Positions 26,203-35,069 of a stretch of DNA of 64,000 nt are shown here, piece by piece. Both the position numbers and the translations under genes were made by a program. This DNA is from Acidobacteriota bacterium (lineage in GTDB: Bacteria > Acidobacteriota > Thermoanaerobaculia > Multivoradales > Multivoraceae): NCBI GenBank assembly GCA_026707545.1, contig JAPOWR010000004.1, positions 213,536 to 277,535 on the forward strand. Direction: 5' to 3'. The notes beneath the pieces were generated by a model. It saw only the letters and a program-made list of their open reading frames with translations, ran no database searches and had not been told where the DNA came from. The stretch's first letter is position 1. The number at the start of each line of letters is the position of its first letter.

Positions 26203-27684
26203 GTGCCGGGATCGCTCGGCCACTACACTGCCGCCGTGTCAGCGATCGGCATCGCCGTCCTCCTCTTCGTCGCTCTGACGCTGTACGTAGGCGTTCGCAC
26301 CTACGCGAAGATCCGCGGCCGGGCGACGAACTACTACGTCGCCGGCAACGCGATGCCGGTCGGAGTCGTCGGCATCACGCTCTGCGCACAGGCGTTCGAC
26401 GCGAACGGTTCGGTGGGTAATGCGTCGCTCGTCCACTCGGGCGGCTTCTGGGCCGGCGCCGTGATCCCGGTCGGGCTCGCCCTGTGCCTGTTCATCGCCG
26501 GCGCCTGGTTCGCCGAACCGCTGCACCGCATGCGGCTGATGACCCTGGCCGACTTCTACCGGCGCCGGTACAGCGTCTCCACCGAGACGCTGGCCGCGTG
26601 CCTCATGCTGCTCAGCAACGTCGTCCTGGTCGCGGGCAACCTGGCGGGCCTTGGCCTGCTGTTCGAACTCGTCTTCGGAGCGCCCTACCTCGCCATGCTG
26701 ATCGCCGTCGCGCTCTGCATCCTCGCCTACGCGGTCTCGGGCGGTCTCTACGCCACGATCGCGACTAGCGTGCTCCAGGTCTCGATCTTCATCGTCAGCA
26801 TCGTCGTCGCCTTCGTCTGGCTCGGCGGCAGCCATGGCTGGGGCAACCTGCTGAGTGCCGCCCCCGAAGGCGCGATGAGCCTTGCGGGCCTCTTCTCGCG
26901 CGAGAGCGGCGCGCTCGTCAACTGGGCGGCTCTGGGGTCGCTGGCGCTGGGCGACATCGTCGCTATCGACTTCATCCAGCGGATGATCTCGGCCGATTCG
27001 GGCCGCTCGGCGAAGCGCGGCTGCTACGTCGCCGGGGGATTGACCCTCGTCGTCGGTCTCACGGTCTCGCTGATCGGCCTCTCGGCCCACTACTTCGGCC
27101 GCGACGCGGGCTCCTCCCTGCTCGTCGACCTGGCGCTGACCGACCTGCCGCTGCTGATCGGAGGGGCGGTTCTGCTGGGCATCATCGCGGCCAGCATGTC
27201 GACCGCGAGCGGCGTCGTGCTCGACCTGGCGAACGTGATCACCCGCAACCTGGTCCAGCGTCACAGCCGGTCGACCTGGGACGACGAGCGGATGCTCCGC
27301 TTCTCCCGCTGGATCGCCCTGCCGACGATGGCCGGCGCCGTCGTCTTCGCCTACGTCCGGCCGGAACCGGGAGTCCTCCTCATCCTCGCCTTCGACATCG
27401 TTCTGGCCGGCTGCTTCGTGCCCCTCCTGCTGGGTCTTTTCTGGCGCAAGGCGAACACGACCGGGGCGCTCGCCGGCGTTCTCGCCGGCAGCGCCGCGCG
27501 GCTAGTGCTTCACTTCGCGGTCACGGATGCCTACCGCGGCCTGGACACGCTGCTGGCCCCGGTGTTCAGCCTGATCGCGATGGTCGTCGTGTCGTTGATG
27601 ACCCAGAAGACCCACCGGCCCCGGCACGACGAACTCGGGCGCGTCCCATCCGAACGCGACCTCGTGGCAGGTCTCGACGCCTGA
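26203..27684 (+). CDS. Sodium:solute symporter (SSS family)
   Basis: 493 residues and about 13 transmembrane segments. The sequence YYVAGNAMPVGVVGITLCAQAFDANGSVGNASL fits the first helices of the solute/sodium symporter family, and IIAASMSTASGVVLDLANVITRN is the conserved helix with the sodium-site Ser/Thr residues. It imports a small organic solute with sodium. GTG 26203 is the longest start. GTG 26236 is an alternative with TACACT six bases before it. It is transcribed away from the peptidase/TRAP operon, so it may import a related amino acid, but the substrate is unknown. Confidence 0.88.
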   Translation: MPGSLGHYTAAVSAIGIAVLLFVALTLYVGVRTYAKIRGRATNYYVAGNAMPVGVVGITLCAQAFDANGSVGNASLVHSGGFWAGAVIPVGLALCLFIAGAWFAEPLHRMRLMTLADFYRRRYSVSTETLAACLMLLSNVVLVAGNLAGLGLLFELVFGAPYLAMLIAVALCILAYAVSGGLYATIATSVLQVSIFIVSIVVAFVWLGGSHGWGNLLSAAPEGAMSLAGLFSRESGALVNWAALGSLALGDIVAIDFIQRMISADSGRSAKRGCYVAGGLTLVVGLTVSLIGLSAHYFGRDAGSSLLVDLALTDLPLLIGGAVLLGIIAASMSTASGVVLDLANVITRNLVQRHSRSTWDDERMLRFSRWIALPTMAGAVVFAYVRPEPGVLLILAFDIVLAGCFVPLLLGLFWRKANTTGALAGVLAGSAARLVLHFAVTDAYRGLDTLLAPVFSLIAMVVVSLMTQKTHRPRHDELGRVPSERDLVAGLDA

Positions 27685-27695
27685 CGGGCGGCCCC

Positions 27696-28643
27696 CTAGT
27701 CCTTCAAGGCCTGCCAGACCGCTTTTGCGATCTGAATGTCCTGCACCGCGACACCGGTCAGATCCGCGATGGTGATCTCGTCCTCGTTCGAGCGCCCTCT
27801 GGCCCTGCCGGCGATGATGTCGCCCAGTTCGACGAGACCGGTTTCGGCCAGGTGGCCGCCCTCTACCGCGTAGTGCGACTCACCGTGGTCGATGCACTGC
27901 GACCGTGAATCGACGGCACAGACACCGGCTCTTGCGAACAACGCCGGGTCCAGTTCCTGTTTGCCGGGAGCATCGCTTCCCATCGCGGTGAGGTGAGTGC
28001 CCGGCCGGATCCACTCGTCGCGGACAAGAGCAGTCCTCGCCGCCGTGGCGGTGACGATCAGGTTGCTGTTTTCGCAGAGGTCCTGAAGGGTTTCGGCTAT
28101 ATGTACATCGAAGCCGGAATCCGACAGCTCGTTCCGGTACGCCGCCGACTGTTCGCGGCGTCGCGCCCAGACCCGGACCCGGTTGCAATCGCGCGCATGG
28201 CGCAGGTACTGCAACTGCATGCGGGCCTGCATGCCCGCACCGACAATGCCGATGCACTCGACCGCGTCGGGTGCCAGATAGCGGGCGGCGATGCAGCCCG
28301 CGATGGCGGTTCGCACATCGGTCAGGTAGCCCGCATCGTCCAGCAGGGCCAGCGTCTCGCCGGTCTCCGCCGACAGGACGATCATCATCCCGTGGCCCGT
28401 GGGAAGACCGCGCGAAGCGTTCTCATAGAAGCCGGTGGCGATCTTGACGACGAAGACCTCGCCGCCGTGAATGTGACCGTACTTGATGTGGCAATCGCCC
28501 GGCGGCGCGTCGAATCCCAGATAACCGACGGCAGGAACCGTCGCCGCGCCGCTCGACAGCGCCACGAATCCGGCTTCGATCAACTCGATGGCGGCGGGTA
28601 TGTCGAGAACGGATCTGATCTCGTCAAGGCCTGCCCATCGCAT
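27696..28643 (-). CDS. Ornithine cyclodeaminase/mu-crystallin family protein
   Basis: 315 residues, NAD(P)-dependent. The dinucleotide site GIVGAGMQA is at 132-140. Conserved residues include Lys67 (VVKIATG) and D109 in YLTDVRTA. The family includes ornithine cyclodeaminase, imine reductases such as pyrroline-2-carboxylate reductase, iminosuccinate reductase and EutC. It is divergent from a PLP beta-lyase 29 bases away. An EutB/EutC-like or 3-hydroxyaspartate dehydratase/iminosuccinate reductase pairing is therefore possible, as is pyrroline-2-carboxylate reduction. The ATG at 28643 sits seven bases after a -10, suggesting a leaderless mRNA. The longer in-frame ORF to 28745 overlaps the neighbour and is rejected. 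Confidence 0.85.
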   Translation of the reverse strand: MRWAGLDEIRSVLDIPAAIELIEAGFVALSSGAATVPAVGYLGFDAPPGDCHIKYGHIHGGEVFVVKIATGFYENASRGLPTGHGMMIVLSAETGETLALLDDAGYLTDVRTAIAGCIAARYLAPDAVECIGIVGAGMQARMQLQYLRHARDCNRVRVWARRREQSAAYRNELSDSGFDVHIAETLQDLCENSNLIVTATAARTALVRDEWIRPGTHLTAMGSDAPGKQELDPALFARAGVCAVDSRSQCIDHGESHYAVEGGHLAETGLVELGDIIAGRARGRSNEDEITIADLTGVAVQDIQIAKAVWQALKD

Positions 28644-28650
28644 TCCGAAA

Positions 28651-28679
28651 ATACTATGTTGGGAACGACGCCATGACAG
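28651..28679 (-). promoter_or_regulatory. Leaderless promoter of the cyclodeaminase-family gene, with opposing -10
   Basis: On the minus strand, -35 CTGTCA (28674-28679, inside the start of the opposite gene), 17-base spacer and -10 TAGTAT (28651-28656). The ATG begins seven bases after the -10, so the transcript would start at or next to it. The same AT core also reads TACTAT (28652-28657) on the plus strand toward the lyase gene, but no plus-strand -35 is apparent. Confidence 0.5.
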
Positions 28680-29638
28680 ACCACCCGACCCTCGGTGACA
28701 TCGTCCGGGCGCAGCACCGCCTGAAGGATCATCTGCGGCCGACACCGCTCGAAGATGCCGCCGATCTCGGCGCCGGGACGTTTCTCAAACTGGAGAACGC
28801 CAACCGGACACACTCGTTCAAGATACGAGGAGCGCTGAACGCCATGCTGTCGCTGGACGAGAAGGCGCTGGCCCAGGGCATCATCGCCGCATCCTCGGGC
28901 AACTTCGCGATGGCGGTCGCCTATGCCGCGCGTCTGTGCGGTGCATCGGCACAGATTCTGATGCCCGTCGCCACGCCGAAGAAGAAGGTGGGCGGAGTAC
29001 GCCGCTACGGCGCCGGTGCTGCCGAAGCGGTGCTCTTCGGTGACGACTTCGATCAGGCCGAGGCCGAAGCCCTGCGCCGCGCCCGGGGCGGCCGGACCTG
29101 GTTGTCGCCCTACAACGACAGGCGGGTGATCGCCGGGGCCGGCACCATCGGTATGGAGATCGTCTCCGAGTTGCCCCGGGTCGAAAGGGTGCTGGTCCCC
29201 GTGGGCGGCGGCGGCCTGATTTCCGGCGTTGCCACCGCTCTCAAGGAGCTCAACCCCACGGTCGAGGTGATCGGCGTGAGTTCCGAATCGACGCCGGCGA
29301 TGTTCAACGTCTTCCACGACAGCGACAGACCACAAGTCTGGAACACCCTTGCCGAGGCGCTCTCGGGCGATATCGAGGCGGGCTCGATGACGGTGCCGAT
29401 CTGCAGGCGCTACCTGGACGATGTGGTGCTCGTTGCCGAGGAACAGATCGCATCGGCGATGCGTTTCCTGGTCGATGTGCAGGGCTGGGTGGTCGAAGGC
29501 GGCGGCGCGGTCGGTGTGGCGGCCCTCTTGCAGGGCGCGATACCGCGCGACGGCAAGATCACTGCGGTGGTCGTCAGCGGCGGCAATGTCGACGGAGAGA
29601 CGTTGAGGCGGATTCTCCAGCTTCCTGAAGGCGCGTAG
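28673..29638 (+). CDS. PLP-dependent threonine dehydratase/hydroxyaspartate lyase family enzyme
   Basis: 321-residue fold-type II PLP enzyme without a regulatory ACT domain. The Schiff-base Lys50 is in SFKIRGA. Other motifs are ASSGNFA (72-78), the phosphate-binding VPVGGGGLI (175-182) and the C-terminal SGGN. Catabolic threonine dehydratase, serine racemase, EutB and 3-hydroxyaspartate dehydratase all share this architecture, so the substrate is not decided. The divergent cyclodeaminase-family gene favours the hydroxyaspartate/hydroxyectoine-type reading. It has probably one operon with the short gene two bases downstream. Confidence 0.88.
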   Translation: MTDHPTLGDIVRAQHRLKDHLRPTPLEDAADLGAGTFLKLENANRTHSFKIRGALNAMLSLDEKALAQGIIAASSGNFAMAVAYAARLCGASAQILMPVATPKKKVGGVRRYGAGAAEAVLFGDDFDQAEAEALRRARGGRTWLSPYNDRRVIAGAGTIGMEIVSELPRVERVLVPVGGGGLISGVATALKELNPTVEVIGVSSESTPAMFNVFHDSDRPQVWNTLAEALSGDIEAGSMTVPICRRYLDDVVLVAEEQIASAMRFLVDVQGWVVEGGGAVGVAALLQGAIPRDGKITAVVVSGGNVDGETLRRILQLPEGA

Positions 29639-29640
29639 CC

Positions 29641-29913
29641 GTGCCCGGCGACGTTCTCCAGCGCCTGGGGGATCTCCTCCAGCGTGAACTCGAGGCGGAG
29701 GGCCTTCGCGTGGAGACCGCCACCGAGGACGGCGAGCCGGTCCTGGTCGTCGGCGAGATGAAGGTCTATCCGCGCCGGCTGCTCGAAGGCCAGGTGGCCG
29801 AGGCGGGTAGCGCCGACGCCGTTGACCTCGACTGGCTGGCCAAGGCCCACCGCACCTACTTCCGCAACCTCCGGCGCTTCCATCCGAGTCTGGTCACTCC
29901 GTCGGCTTCCTGA
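29641..29913 (+). CDS. Small protein of unknown function
   Basis: 90 residues from a GTG two bases after the lyase stop. Not recognised. The protein is acidic, with no signal or membrane segment. It begins with an amphipathic helix (VLQRLGDLLQRELEAEGLRV), a beta-rich centre (GEPVLVVGEMKVYPRR) and a helical end (DWLAKAHRTYFRNLRRFHP). The tight spacing and good codon bias favour a real gene cotranscribed with the lyase. No function is proposed. Confidence 0.6.
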   Translation: MPGDVLQRLGDLLQRELEAEGLRVETATEDGEPVLVVGEMKVYPRRLLEGQVAEAGSADAVDLDWLAKAHRTYFRNLRRFHPSLVTPSAS

Positions 29914-29935
29914 CGCGACGTACACTTGGCGGCCG

Positions 29936-30979
29936 ATGCGGACCGCTCTGACCCATCGATCGATACTCCTCGGTCTCGCGGCGGCCGCGGCCTTGGGGGG
30001 CTGCGGGGGCGATGGGAGGACGCCGCTGGTCGTCTACTCGCCGCACGGCCGGGATCTGCTGACCGTCGTCGAGCGGGCGTATGAGGAGGCGCGGCCCGAC
30101 GTGGACGTGCGCTGGCTCGACATGGGGTCGCAGGAGGTCTACGACCGGATCCGGTCGGAGCGGGCGAACCCACAGGCCGACGTCTGGTTCGGCGGCCCGG
30201 CGACGATCCTGGCGCGGGGCGCCGCCGAGGGCCTGCTGGCGCCGTCCGAGCCCTCCTGGGCCGCGGCACTCGATCCGGCCGACCGGCATCCGGAGGGGCT
30301 CTACTACACGCTGTACCAGACGCCGACGATCATCGTCTACAACCGCGACGCGATCGGCGAGGACGAAGCGCCGGCCGACTGGGACGATCTGCTCGACGAA
30401 CGCTGGCAGGACGAGGTCGTGATCCGCGATCCCCTGGCCAGCGGCACGATGCGGACGATCTTCGGCAAGATCCTCTCCGATTCGGTGGTCGAAACCGGTA
30501 GCACCGAGGCCGGCTTCGACTGGCTGCGACGGCTCGACGGCCAGACCCGCGAGTACGTCCACAGCCCGGCGGTCCTGCACGAGAAGCTGACCCGCCAGGA
30601 GGGCGTGCTGACGCTTTGGGAGATGACGGACATCCTGTCGTTGATCCACCGGGGCGCGCCGATCGCGTACCGCTTTCCGGCGAGCGGCACGGCGGTGATC
30701 CAGGATTCCGTCGGTGTGGTCGCAGGCTCGGGTGAGCCGGCCGCGGCGGAGGCCTTCCTCGACTGGCTCGGTTCGCCCGAAGCGCTCGGGCTGGCGGTCC
30801 GGGAAGCGTTCCGGCTGCCTGCGCGCCCCGACCTCGACGCCGGCACCCTGGCGCCCTGGGTAGCCGACGTGCAGTCGCGACTCCGCCGGGCCGAGGTCGA
30901 CTGGCAGATGATCGAGGAGAACGGCGCCGCGTGGATGGCGGAGTGGGACCGGGCCGTTCGCGGCCAGGGCGGAGGATGA
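29936..30979 (+). CDS. Fbp/AfuA-type ABC transporter solute-binding lipoprotein
   Basis: 347 residues. The signal peptide is LLGLAAAAALGGCGGDG with a lipobox. The mature part begins LVVYSPHGRDLLTVVERAYEE, the start of type 2 periplasmic binding proteins of the ferric-iron/AfuA family, and contains PTIIVYNRDAIG and IRDPLASGTMRT. Ligand residues of FbpA (the paired Tyr) are not obvious, so the cargo could be another metal or a phosphate or organic ligand. TACACT (29921-29926) lies nine bases before the ATG. A larger in-frame ORF starting at 29822 overlaps the previous gene and is not used. The ATPase and permease follow. Confidence 0.87.
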   Translation: MRTALTHRSILLGLAAAAALGGCGGDGRTPLVVYSPHGRDLLTVVERAYEEARPDVDVRWLDMGSQEVYDRIRSERANPQADVWFGGPATILARGAAEGLLAPSEPSWAAALDPADRHPEGLYYTLYQTPTIIVYNRDAIGEDEAPADWDDLLDERWQDEVVIRDPLASGTMRTIFGKILSDSVVETGSTEAGFDWLRRLDGQTREYVHSPAVLHEKLTRQEGVLTLWEMTDILSLIHRGAPIAYRFPASGTAVIQDSVGVVAGSGEPAAAEAFLDWLGSPEALGLAVREAFRLPARPDLDAGTLAPWVADVQSRLRRAEVDWQMIEENGAAWMAEWDRAVRGQGGG

Positions 30980-31024
30980 CCGGGCTCGGCGGCGCGGCTG
31001 TCATCCCGTGCACCGACGGGCGGC

Positions 31025-32167
31025 ATGCAGAGACGGAGCTGTCGCGATGACGGGCGAGCTGGCTCCGAGGTGACGACGTCCGGCGTCTCGGTCCGCTTCG
31101 ACGACGTCTTCAAGGCGTTCGACGAGACGATCGTCCTCGCCGGCGTTTCGCTGACGGTCGACCCGGGCGAGATCTTCGCGCTGCTTGGCCCCAGCGGCAG
31201 CGGCAAGACGACGATGCTGCGCCTGCTGGCGGGCTTCGAGCAACTCGACCGGGGACGGCTGCTGATCGCGGACGAGGCGGTCGAACACCTGCCGCCGGCG
31301 CGCCGGGGAGTGGGCATGCTGTTCCAAAGCTACGCGCTCTTCCCGCACCTGAGCGTGGCGGAGAACGTCGCGTTCGGACTCAAGGTCCGCGGCGGCGGGC
31401 CGGGCGAGGCGGAGGCCCGAGTAGCCGAGATGCTCGACCTCGTACGCCTCTCCGGCTTCGAACAGCGGCGGATCGCCGAGCTTTCGGGCGGCCAGCAGCA
31501 GCGGGTGGCTCTCGCCCGGGCACTGGCGCCGCGGCCGCGGGTGCTGTTGCTCGATGAACCGCTTTCCAATCTCGACCCGGCGTTGCGCGAGGAAACCCGG
31601 GCCGACCTGCGGCGGACCGTCAAGCAGACGGGCATCACGACGGTTTTGGTCACCCACGAGCAGGAGGAGGCCTTCGAGCTCGGCGAGCGGATCGGCCTGC
31701 TGAACGAGGGTGGGCTGGAGCAGGTCGGAGGACCGGCGGCGCTCTACCGGGATCCCGCTTCGCGTTTCGTGGCCACGTTCGTCGGCCGCTGCTCGGTGCT
31801 GGCGGGGGTCGTGAAGGAGCGGCATGGCGGCGGCGAACTGACGGTGCGCCTCGAGTCGCAGCCCGAGGCGCCCGCCTGGCGCTGCCGGGGTGGCGGCGAG
31901 CTCGCCGTGACCGATCGGGTCGACGTCTGTGTTCGGCCAGAGTCCGTGAGTCTCGAGACGGGCGAGGGACCGGGGCTTCCCGGCGAGATCGAAGCCGAGC
32001 GCTTCACCGGCAGCAACAGCTTCTACACGGTGCGGCTGGCGGCGGGACCGACCGTCGAGGTGGCGATGCCGGGAACCGCGGCGGGCCTGAGGGGGGCCTG
32101 CGTCGTCCGGCAGTTTGCCGGAGAGCTGCCGTCCGCGTTTGCCGCGGCGTCGGGGTCCGGTCCTTGA
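31025..32167 (+). CDS. ABC transporter ATPase, Fbp/Pot type with TOBE domain
   Basis: Up to 380 residues. Walker A GPSGSGKT is at 55-62, Q-loop FQSYALFPH at about 100-108, signature LSGGQQQR at 153-160, Walker B VLLLDEP at 173-179, and the switch His in THEQEE. A C-terminal TOBE-like beta domain (about 245-370) is typical of iron, spermidine and thiamine importers. ATG 31025 is the longest start. GTG 31070, just before TTSGVSVRFDDV, matches where family members usually begin and may be the true start. It energises the permease encoded next. Confidence 0.92.
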   Translation: MQRRSCRDDGRAGSEVTTSGVSVRFDDVFKAFDETIVLAGVSLTVDPGEIFALLGPSGSGKTTMLRLLAGFEQLDRGRLLIADEAVEHLPPARRGVGMLFQSYALFPHLSVAENVAFGLKVRGGGPGEAEARVAEMLDLVRLSGFEQRRIAELSGGQQQRVALARALAPRPRVLLLDEPLSNLDPALREETRADLRRTVKQTGITTVLVTHEQEEAFELGERIGLLNEGGLEQVGGPAALYRDPASRFVATFVGRCSVLAGVVKERHGGGELTVRLESQPEAPAWRCRGGGELAVTDRVDVCVRPESVSLETGEGPGLPGEIEAERFTGSNSFYTVRLAAGPTVEVAMPGTAAGLRGACVVRQFAGELPSAFAAASGSGP

Positions 32168-33852
32168 GCGCCGCCGGAGCGGGCCTCGGGGCGCCGCGGC
32201 TCCGGTCGCTCATGCCGTGGCTGGTCCTTGCGTTCCTGGTCTGGCTCGTCGGCTACCCGCTGCTCGTGGTCGCGGCGGAGGCCTTCGGCATCGGCAGCCC
32301 CGGTGGTGGCGGCCCGACGACCGAGGCGTTCCGGTCCTTCTTCACCCGCGCCGACGAGTGGAACGCGATGTGGCGGACGCTGTGGATCTCCGTGCTGTCC
32401 ACCCTGGCCGCGGCCGCGATCGGCGTGCCGCTGGGCTTCCTGTTCGAGCGCAACGAGATCCCGGGCCGGCGCCTGCTCGGGGCCCTGGTCGCGCTGCCGG
32501 TGGCGCTGCCGCCGCTGGTCGGCGTCATCGCGTTTCTCTTCCTCTACGGCGAGAGCGGTCTGGCGGCGCGCGGGCTTCAGAGCCTGGGGCTCGACGTGTC
32601 CTGGCGCCTGACCGGAGCGTGGGCGATCCTCCTGGTCCACGCGTACTCGATGTACGTCTACTTCTACCTGTTCACTCGGGCGGGACTGTCCGGGCAGGAC
32701 GGCGCGGCCATCGAAGCGGCGCAGAGCCTGGGCGCCAGCCGGTCGCAGATCCTCTTCCGGGTCACCCTGCCGCGGCTTCGGCCGGCGCTCGCCGGGGCGA
32801 CGCTCCTCACCTTCATGACCTCGCTCGGCTCGTTCTCGGCGCCGTACATCTTCGGCGGCGGGTTTCGGGTGATGACGACCCAGATTGTCGCCTCGAAACT
32901 GAACGGTGAGCTGCGCATGGCCTACGTCGAGACGACCATGCTGGCGCTCCTCGCCTTCGCCTCGTTGCTGCTGCTCCGCAAGATCGATCCGGGCCTGGAC
33001 CTGGCGTCGGGTGCGCGCGGAACGCCGCCGGCGCGACGCCGCCTGCACACGCGGGGCGCCCGGGTCGCCGCCGCGGCGGGCGGCTGGGTCCTGGCCGGTG
33101 TGCTCCTGCTGCCGCACGCCACGTTGATCCTGATGTCGCTCGTGCCGCCGAACACGTGGACGGTCGAGGCGTTCCCGCCGGTGCTGGGGCTCGTCAACTA
33201 CGGGGATCTCCTGTCCTCCGCCGAACGGCTGCGGCCGGCCTTGAACTCGATCTGGATGGCGGCCGCGGCGACGCTGGCGGCCGTGGTGGTCGGGGTGATG
33301 GCGGCGCGGCTGTCGCTCCGGCGTGGCGGCGTGCCGGGACGGGCGCTCGAGGCGATGATGACCCTGCCCTGGGCGATACCCGGCACCGTGTTCGCTCTGG
33401 CCCTGGCGGCCGCGATGAGCGTCAACGCGCCGTGGGTCGGCCGCTTCGTACTGGTCGGCACGCTCTGGATCCTGCCGCTGGCCTACCTGGTTCGCTCGCT
33501 GCCTCTGACCGGACGTTCCATCTTCGCCGGCTTGCGCCAGCTCGACCCTCGCCTGGAGGAGGCCGCGGCGAGTCTCGGCGCCGGGCCGTTGAGGACGGTG
33601 CTGCAGATCGTGCTGCCGCTGTTGCGGCCGGCCGTCATCGCGGGCGCCGGCCTCGCCTTCATCACGATGCTGGGCGACTTCGTGACCTCGATCGTGCTCT
33701 ACACCTACGACACCCGCCCGATCTCGATCGAGATCCAGTCGAGCCTGCGGATTCAGGAGACGGGGATCGCCGCCGCCTACGGCGTGTTGCTGATGGTGTT
33801 GAGCGCGGTCGCCTTCATCGCCTGGGACGACCGGGCCGGCGGCCGGCTCTGA
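32164..33852 (+). CDS. ABC transporter permease, fused two-domain FbpB type
   Basis: 562 residues with about 12 transmembrane helices and two permease domains in one chain. Each has an EAA loop that contacts the ATPase: [20 protein letters not shown] (about 191-210) and [20 protein letters not shown] (about 465-485). This is the architecture of FbpB-like ferric iron permeases. The TTG start overlaps the ATPase stop as TTGA, so translation is coupled. Together with the two preceding genes it forms a complete importer. Confidence 0.92.
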   Translation: MSAAGAGLGAPRLRSLMPWLVLAFLVWLVGYPLLVVAAEAFGIGSPGGGGPTTEAFRSFFTRADEWNAMWRTLWISVLSTLAAAAIGVPLGFLFERNEIPGRRLLGALVALPVALPPLVGVIAFLFLYGESGLAARGLQSLGLDVSWRLTGAWAILLVHAYSMYVYFYLFTRAGLSGQDGAAIEAAQSLGASRSQILFRVTLPRLRPALAGATLLTFMTSLGSFSAPYIFGGGFRVMTTQIVASKLNGELRMAYVETTMLALLAFASLLLLRKIDPGLDLASGARGTPPARRRLHTRGARVAAAAGGWVLAGVLLLPHATLILMSLVPPNTWTVEAFPPVLGLVNYGDLLSSAERLRPALNSIWMAAAATLAAVVVGVMAARLSLRRGGVPGRALEAMMTLPWAIPGTVFALALAAAMSVNAPWVGRFVLVGTLWILPLAYLVRSLPLTGRSIFAGLRQLDPRLEEAAASLGAGPLRTVLQIVLPLLRPAVIAGAGLAFITMLGDFVTSIVLYTYDTRPISIEIQSSLRIQETGIAAAYGVLLMVLSAVAFIAWDDRAGGRL

Positions 33853-33868
33853 CAGCTCGAAGACCTTC

Positions 33869-35044
33869 GTGGCGCGGCTGATCGACCATCGCCTGGCGGC
33901 GCTCATGGTGGTCGCCTTCGTCAGCACGCTGGGCGAGTTCCTGGTGGTCGCGCTCCTGCCGTTCTATGCCGAGCGCTACGGCGCGACGCCTCTGGAAGTC
34001 GGCGCCCTGGTGTCCGCCTTCGCCCTGGCGTCGATGGCGACCGCACCGCTCTGGGGCCGGCTCGCCGACCGTAGGGGCCGCCGGCCGGCGCTGCTCCTCG
34101 GCCTCGTCGTCTCGGCCGCGGGCTACCTGCTCTTCGGCCTGGCCCAGTCGCTCGAACTGCTGCTCCTGGCCCGGCTGGTGCACGGAGTCGGCGGCGGGAC
34201 GGTGCCGGTCGTGTTCGCCTACATCGCCGACTCGGTCACCGGGGAGCGCCGCGCCGAGGGCATCGGCTGGGTCACCGCGGTCACCAGCTCCGCGGCGATG
34301 ATCGGCCCGGCCGTCGGCGGTCTCGCGGGCCAGCTTCACCCGGCCGGCGCCGGCGCCGTGGCCGCTGCGTTCAGTCTGGCGGCCGCGGTGTTCGCGCGCT
34401 TCCGGTTGCCGGAGTCGCGACAGCGGAAGGAGGGGGAGCAAACGGAGGAGACGCGCTACTCGATCCTCGCCGCGGTCGGTCGCGTGGCCGTGCAGCCGCT
34501 GCGTCCGCTCAACCTGTTGATCTGGATCTACGCCGCCGGACAGATCGGCATGGCGGGGATGACCGCGATCATCGGCCTCTACCTGGGTCGCCGTTTCGGG
34601 GTGGACGAGTCGAACATCGGCCTGTTCTTCTTCTACCTGGGCGGCCTGTCCATCGCCTTCCGCGTCTTCGTTCTGGGGCCGGCGGTTCGGCGTTTCGGCG
34701 AGGTCAGGATCCTGCGCGCCGGCGCCGTGAGCTTCGGCGTCGGGTTGATCGCCATTCCCTTCGCCACCGGTCTCTGGACGCTCGGAGCGGCGATTTTCCT
34801 GGTCCCGCTGGGAACATCTCTGCTCTTCCCCTGCACGACGTCCCAGGTCTCGAAGCGGGCCCCCGGAAGCGGCGTCGTCGGGCAGGTGCTCGGGGTGCAG
34901 CAGGCGTACGGCAACGGCAGCAAGATCGCGGCGCCCCTGGTCGCGGCCTACCTGTTCCAGGCCTTCTCGCCGGACGTTCCGTTCATTGCCATCGGAGCGG
35001 TGCTGATCGTCGCGGCGGCGGCGTCCACCCGCCTCCGCGGCTAG
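33869..35044 (+). CDS. MFS transporter, DHA1-like
   Basis: 391 residues, 12 predicted transmembrane helices, GTG start 16 bases after the ABC permease. Motif A between helices 2 and 3 reads GRLADRRGRRP, and a partial second copy GPAVRRFGEVR occurs in the second half. This is typical of the drug:proton antiporter group. It may be an efflux pump for a drug, siderophore or metabolite linked with the importer upstream, but the substrate cannot be told from the sequence. Confidence 0.88.
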   Translation: MARLIDHRLAALMVVAFVSTLGEFLVVALLPFYAERYGATPLEVGALVSAFALASMATAPLWGRLADRRGRRPALLLGLVVSAAGYLLFGLAQSLELLLLARLVHGVGGGTVPVVFAYIADSVTGERRAEGIGWVTAVTSSAAMIGPAVGGLAGQLHPAGAGAVAAAFSLAAAVFARFRLPESRQRKEGEQTEETRYSILAAVGRVAVQPLRPLNLLIWIYAAGQIGMAGMTAIIGLYLGRRFGVDESNIGLFFFYLGGLSIAFRVFVLGPAVRRFGEVRILRAGAVSFGVGLIAIPFATGLWTLGAAIFLVPLGTSLLFPCTTSQVSKRAPGSGVVGQVLGVQQAYGNGSKIAAPLVAAYLFQAFSPDVPFIAIGAVLIVAAAASTRLRG

Positions 35045-35069
35045 GCTTCCCCAATAGGGAGGTACAGGC

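Noticed and set aside
32023..33927. Long minus-strand ORF (634 codons) opposite the ABC permease
   Set aside because: The translation is rich in Q, R, H, D and P with no hydrophobic segments. The plus strand encodes a clear two-domain permease.
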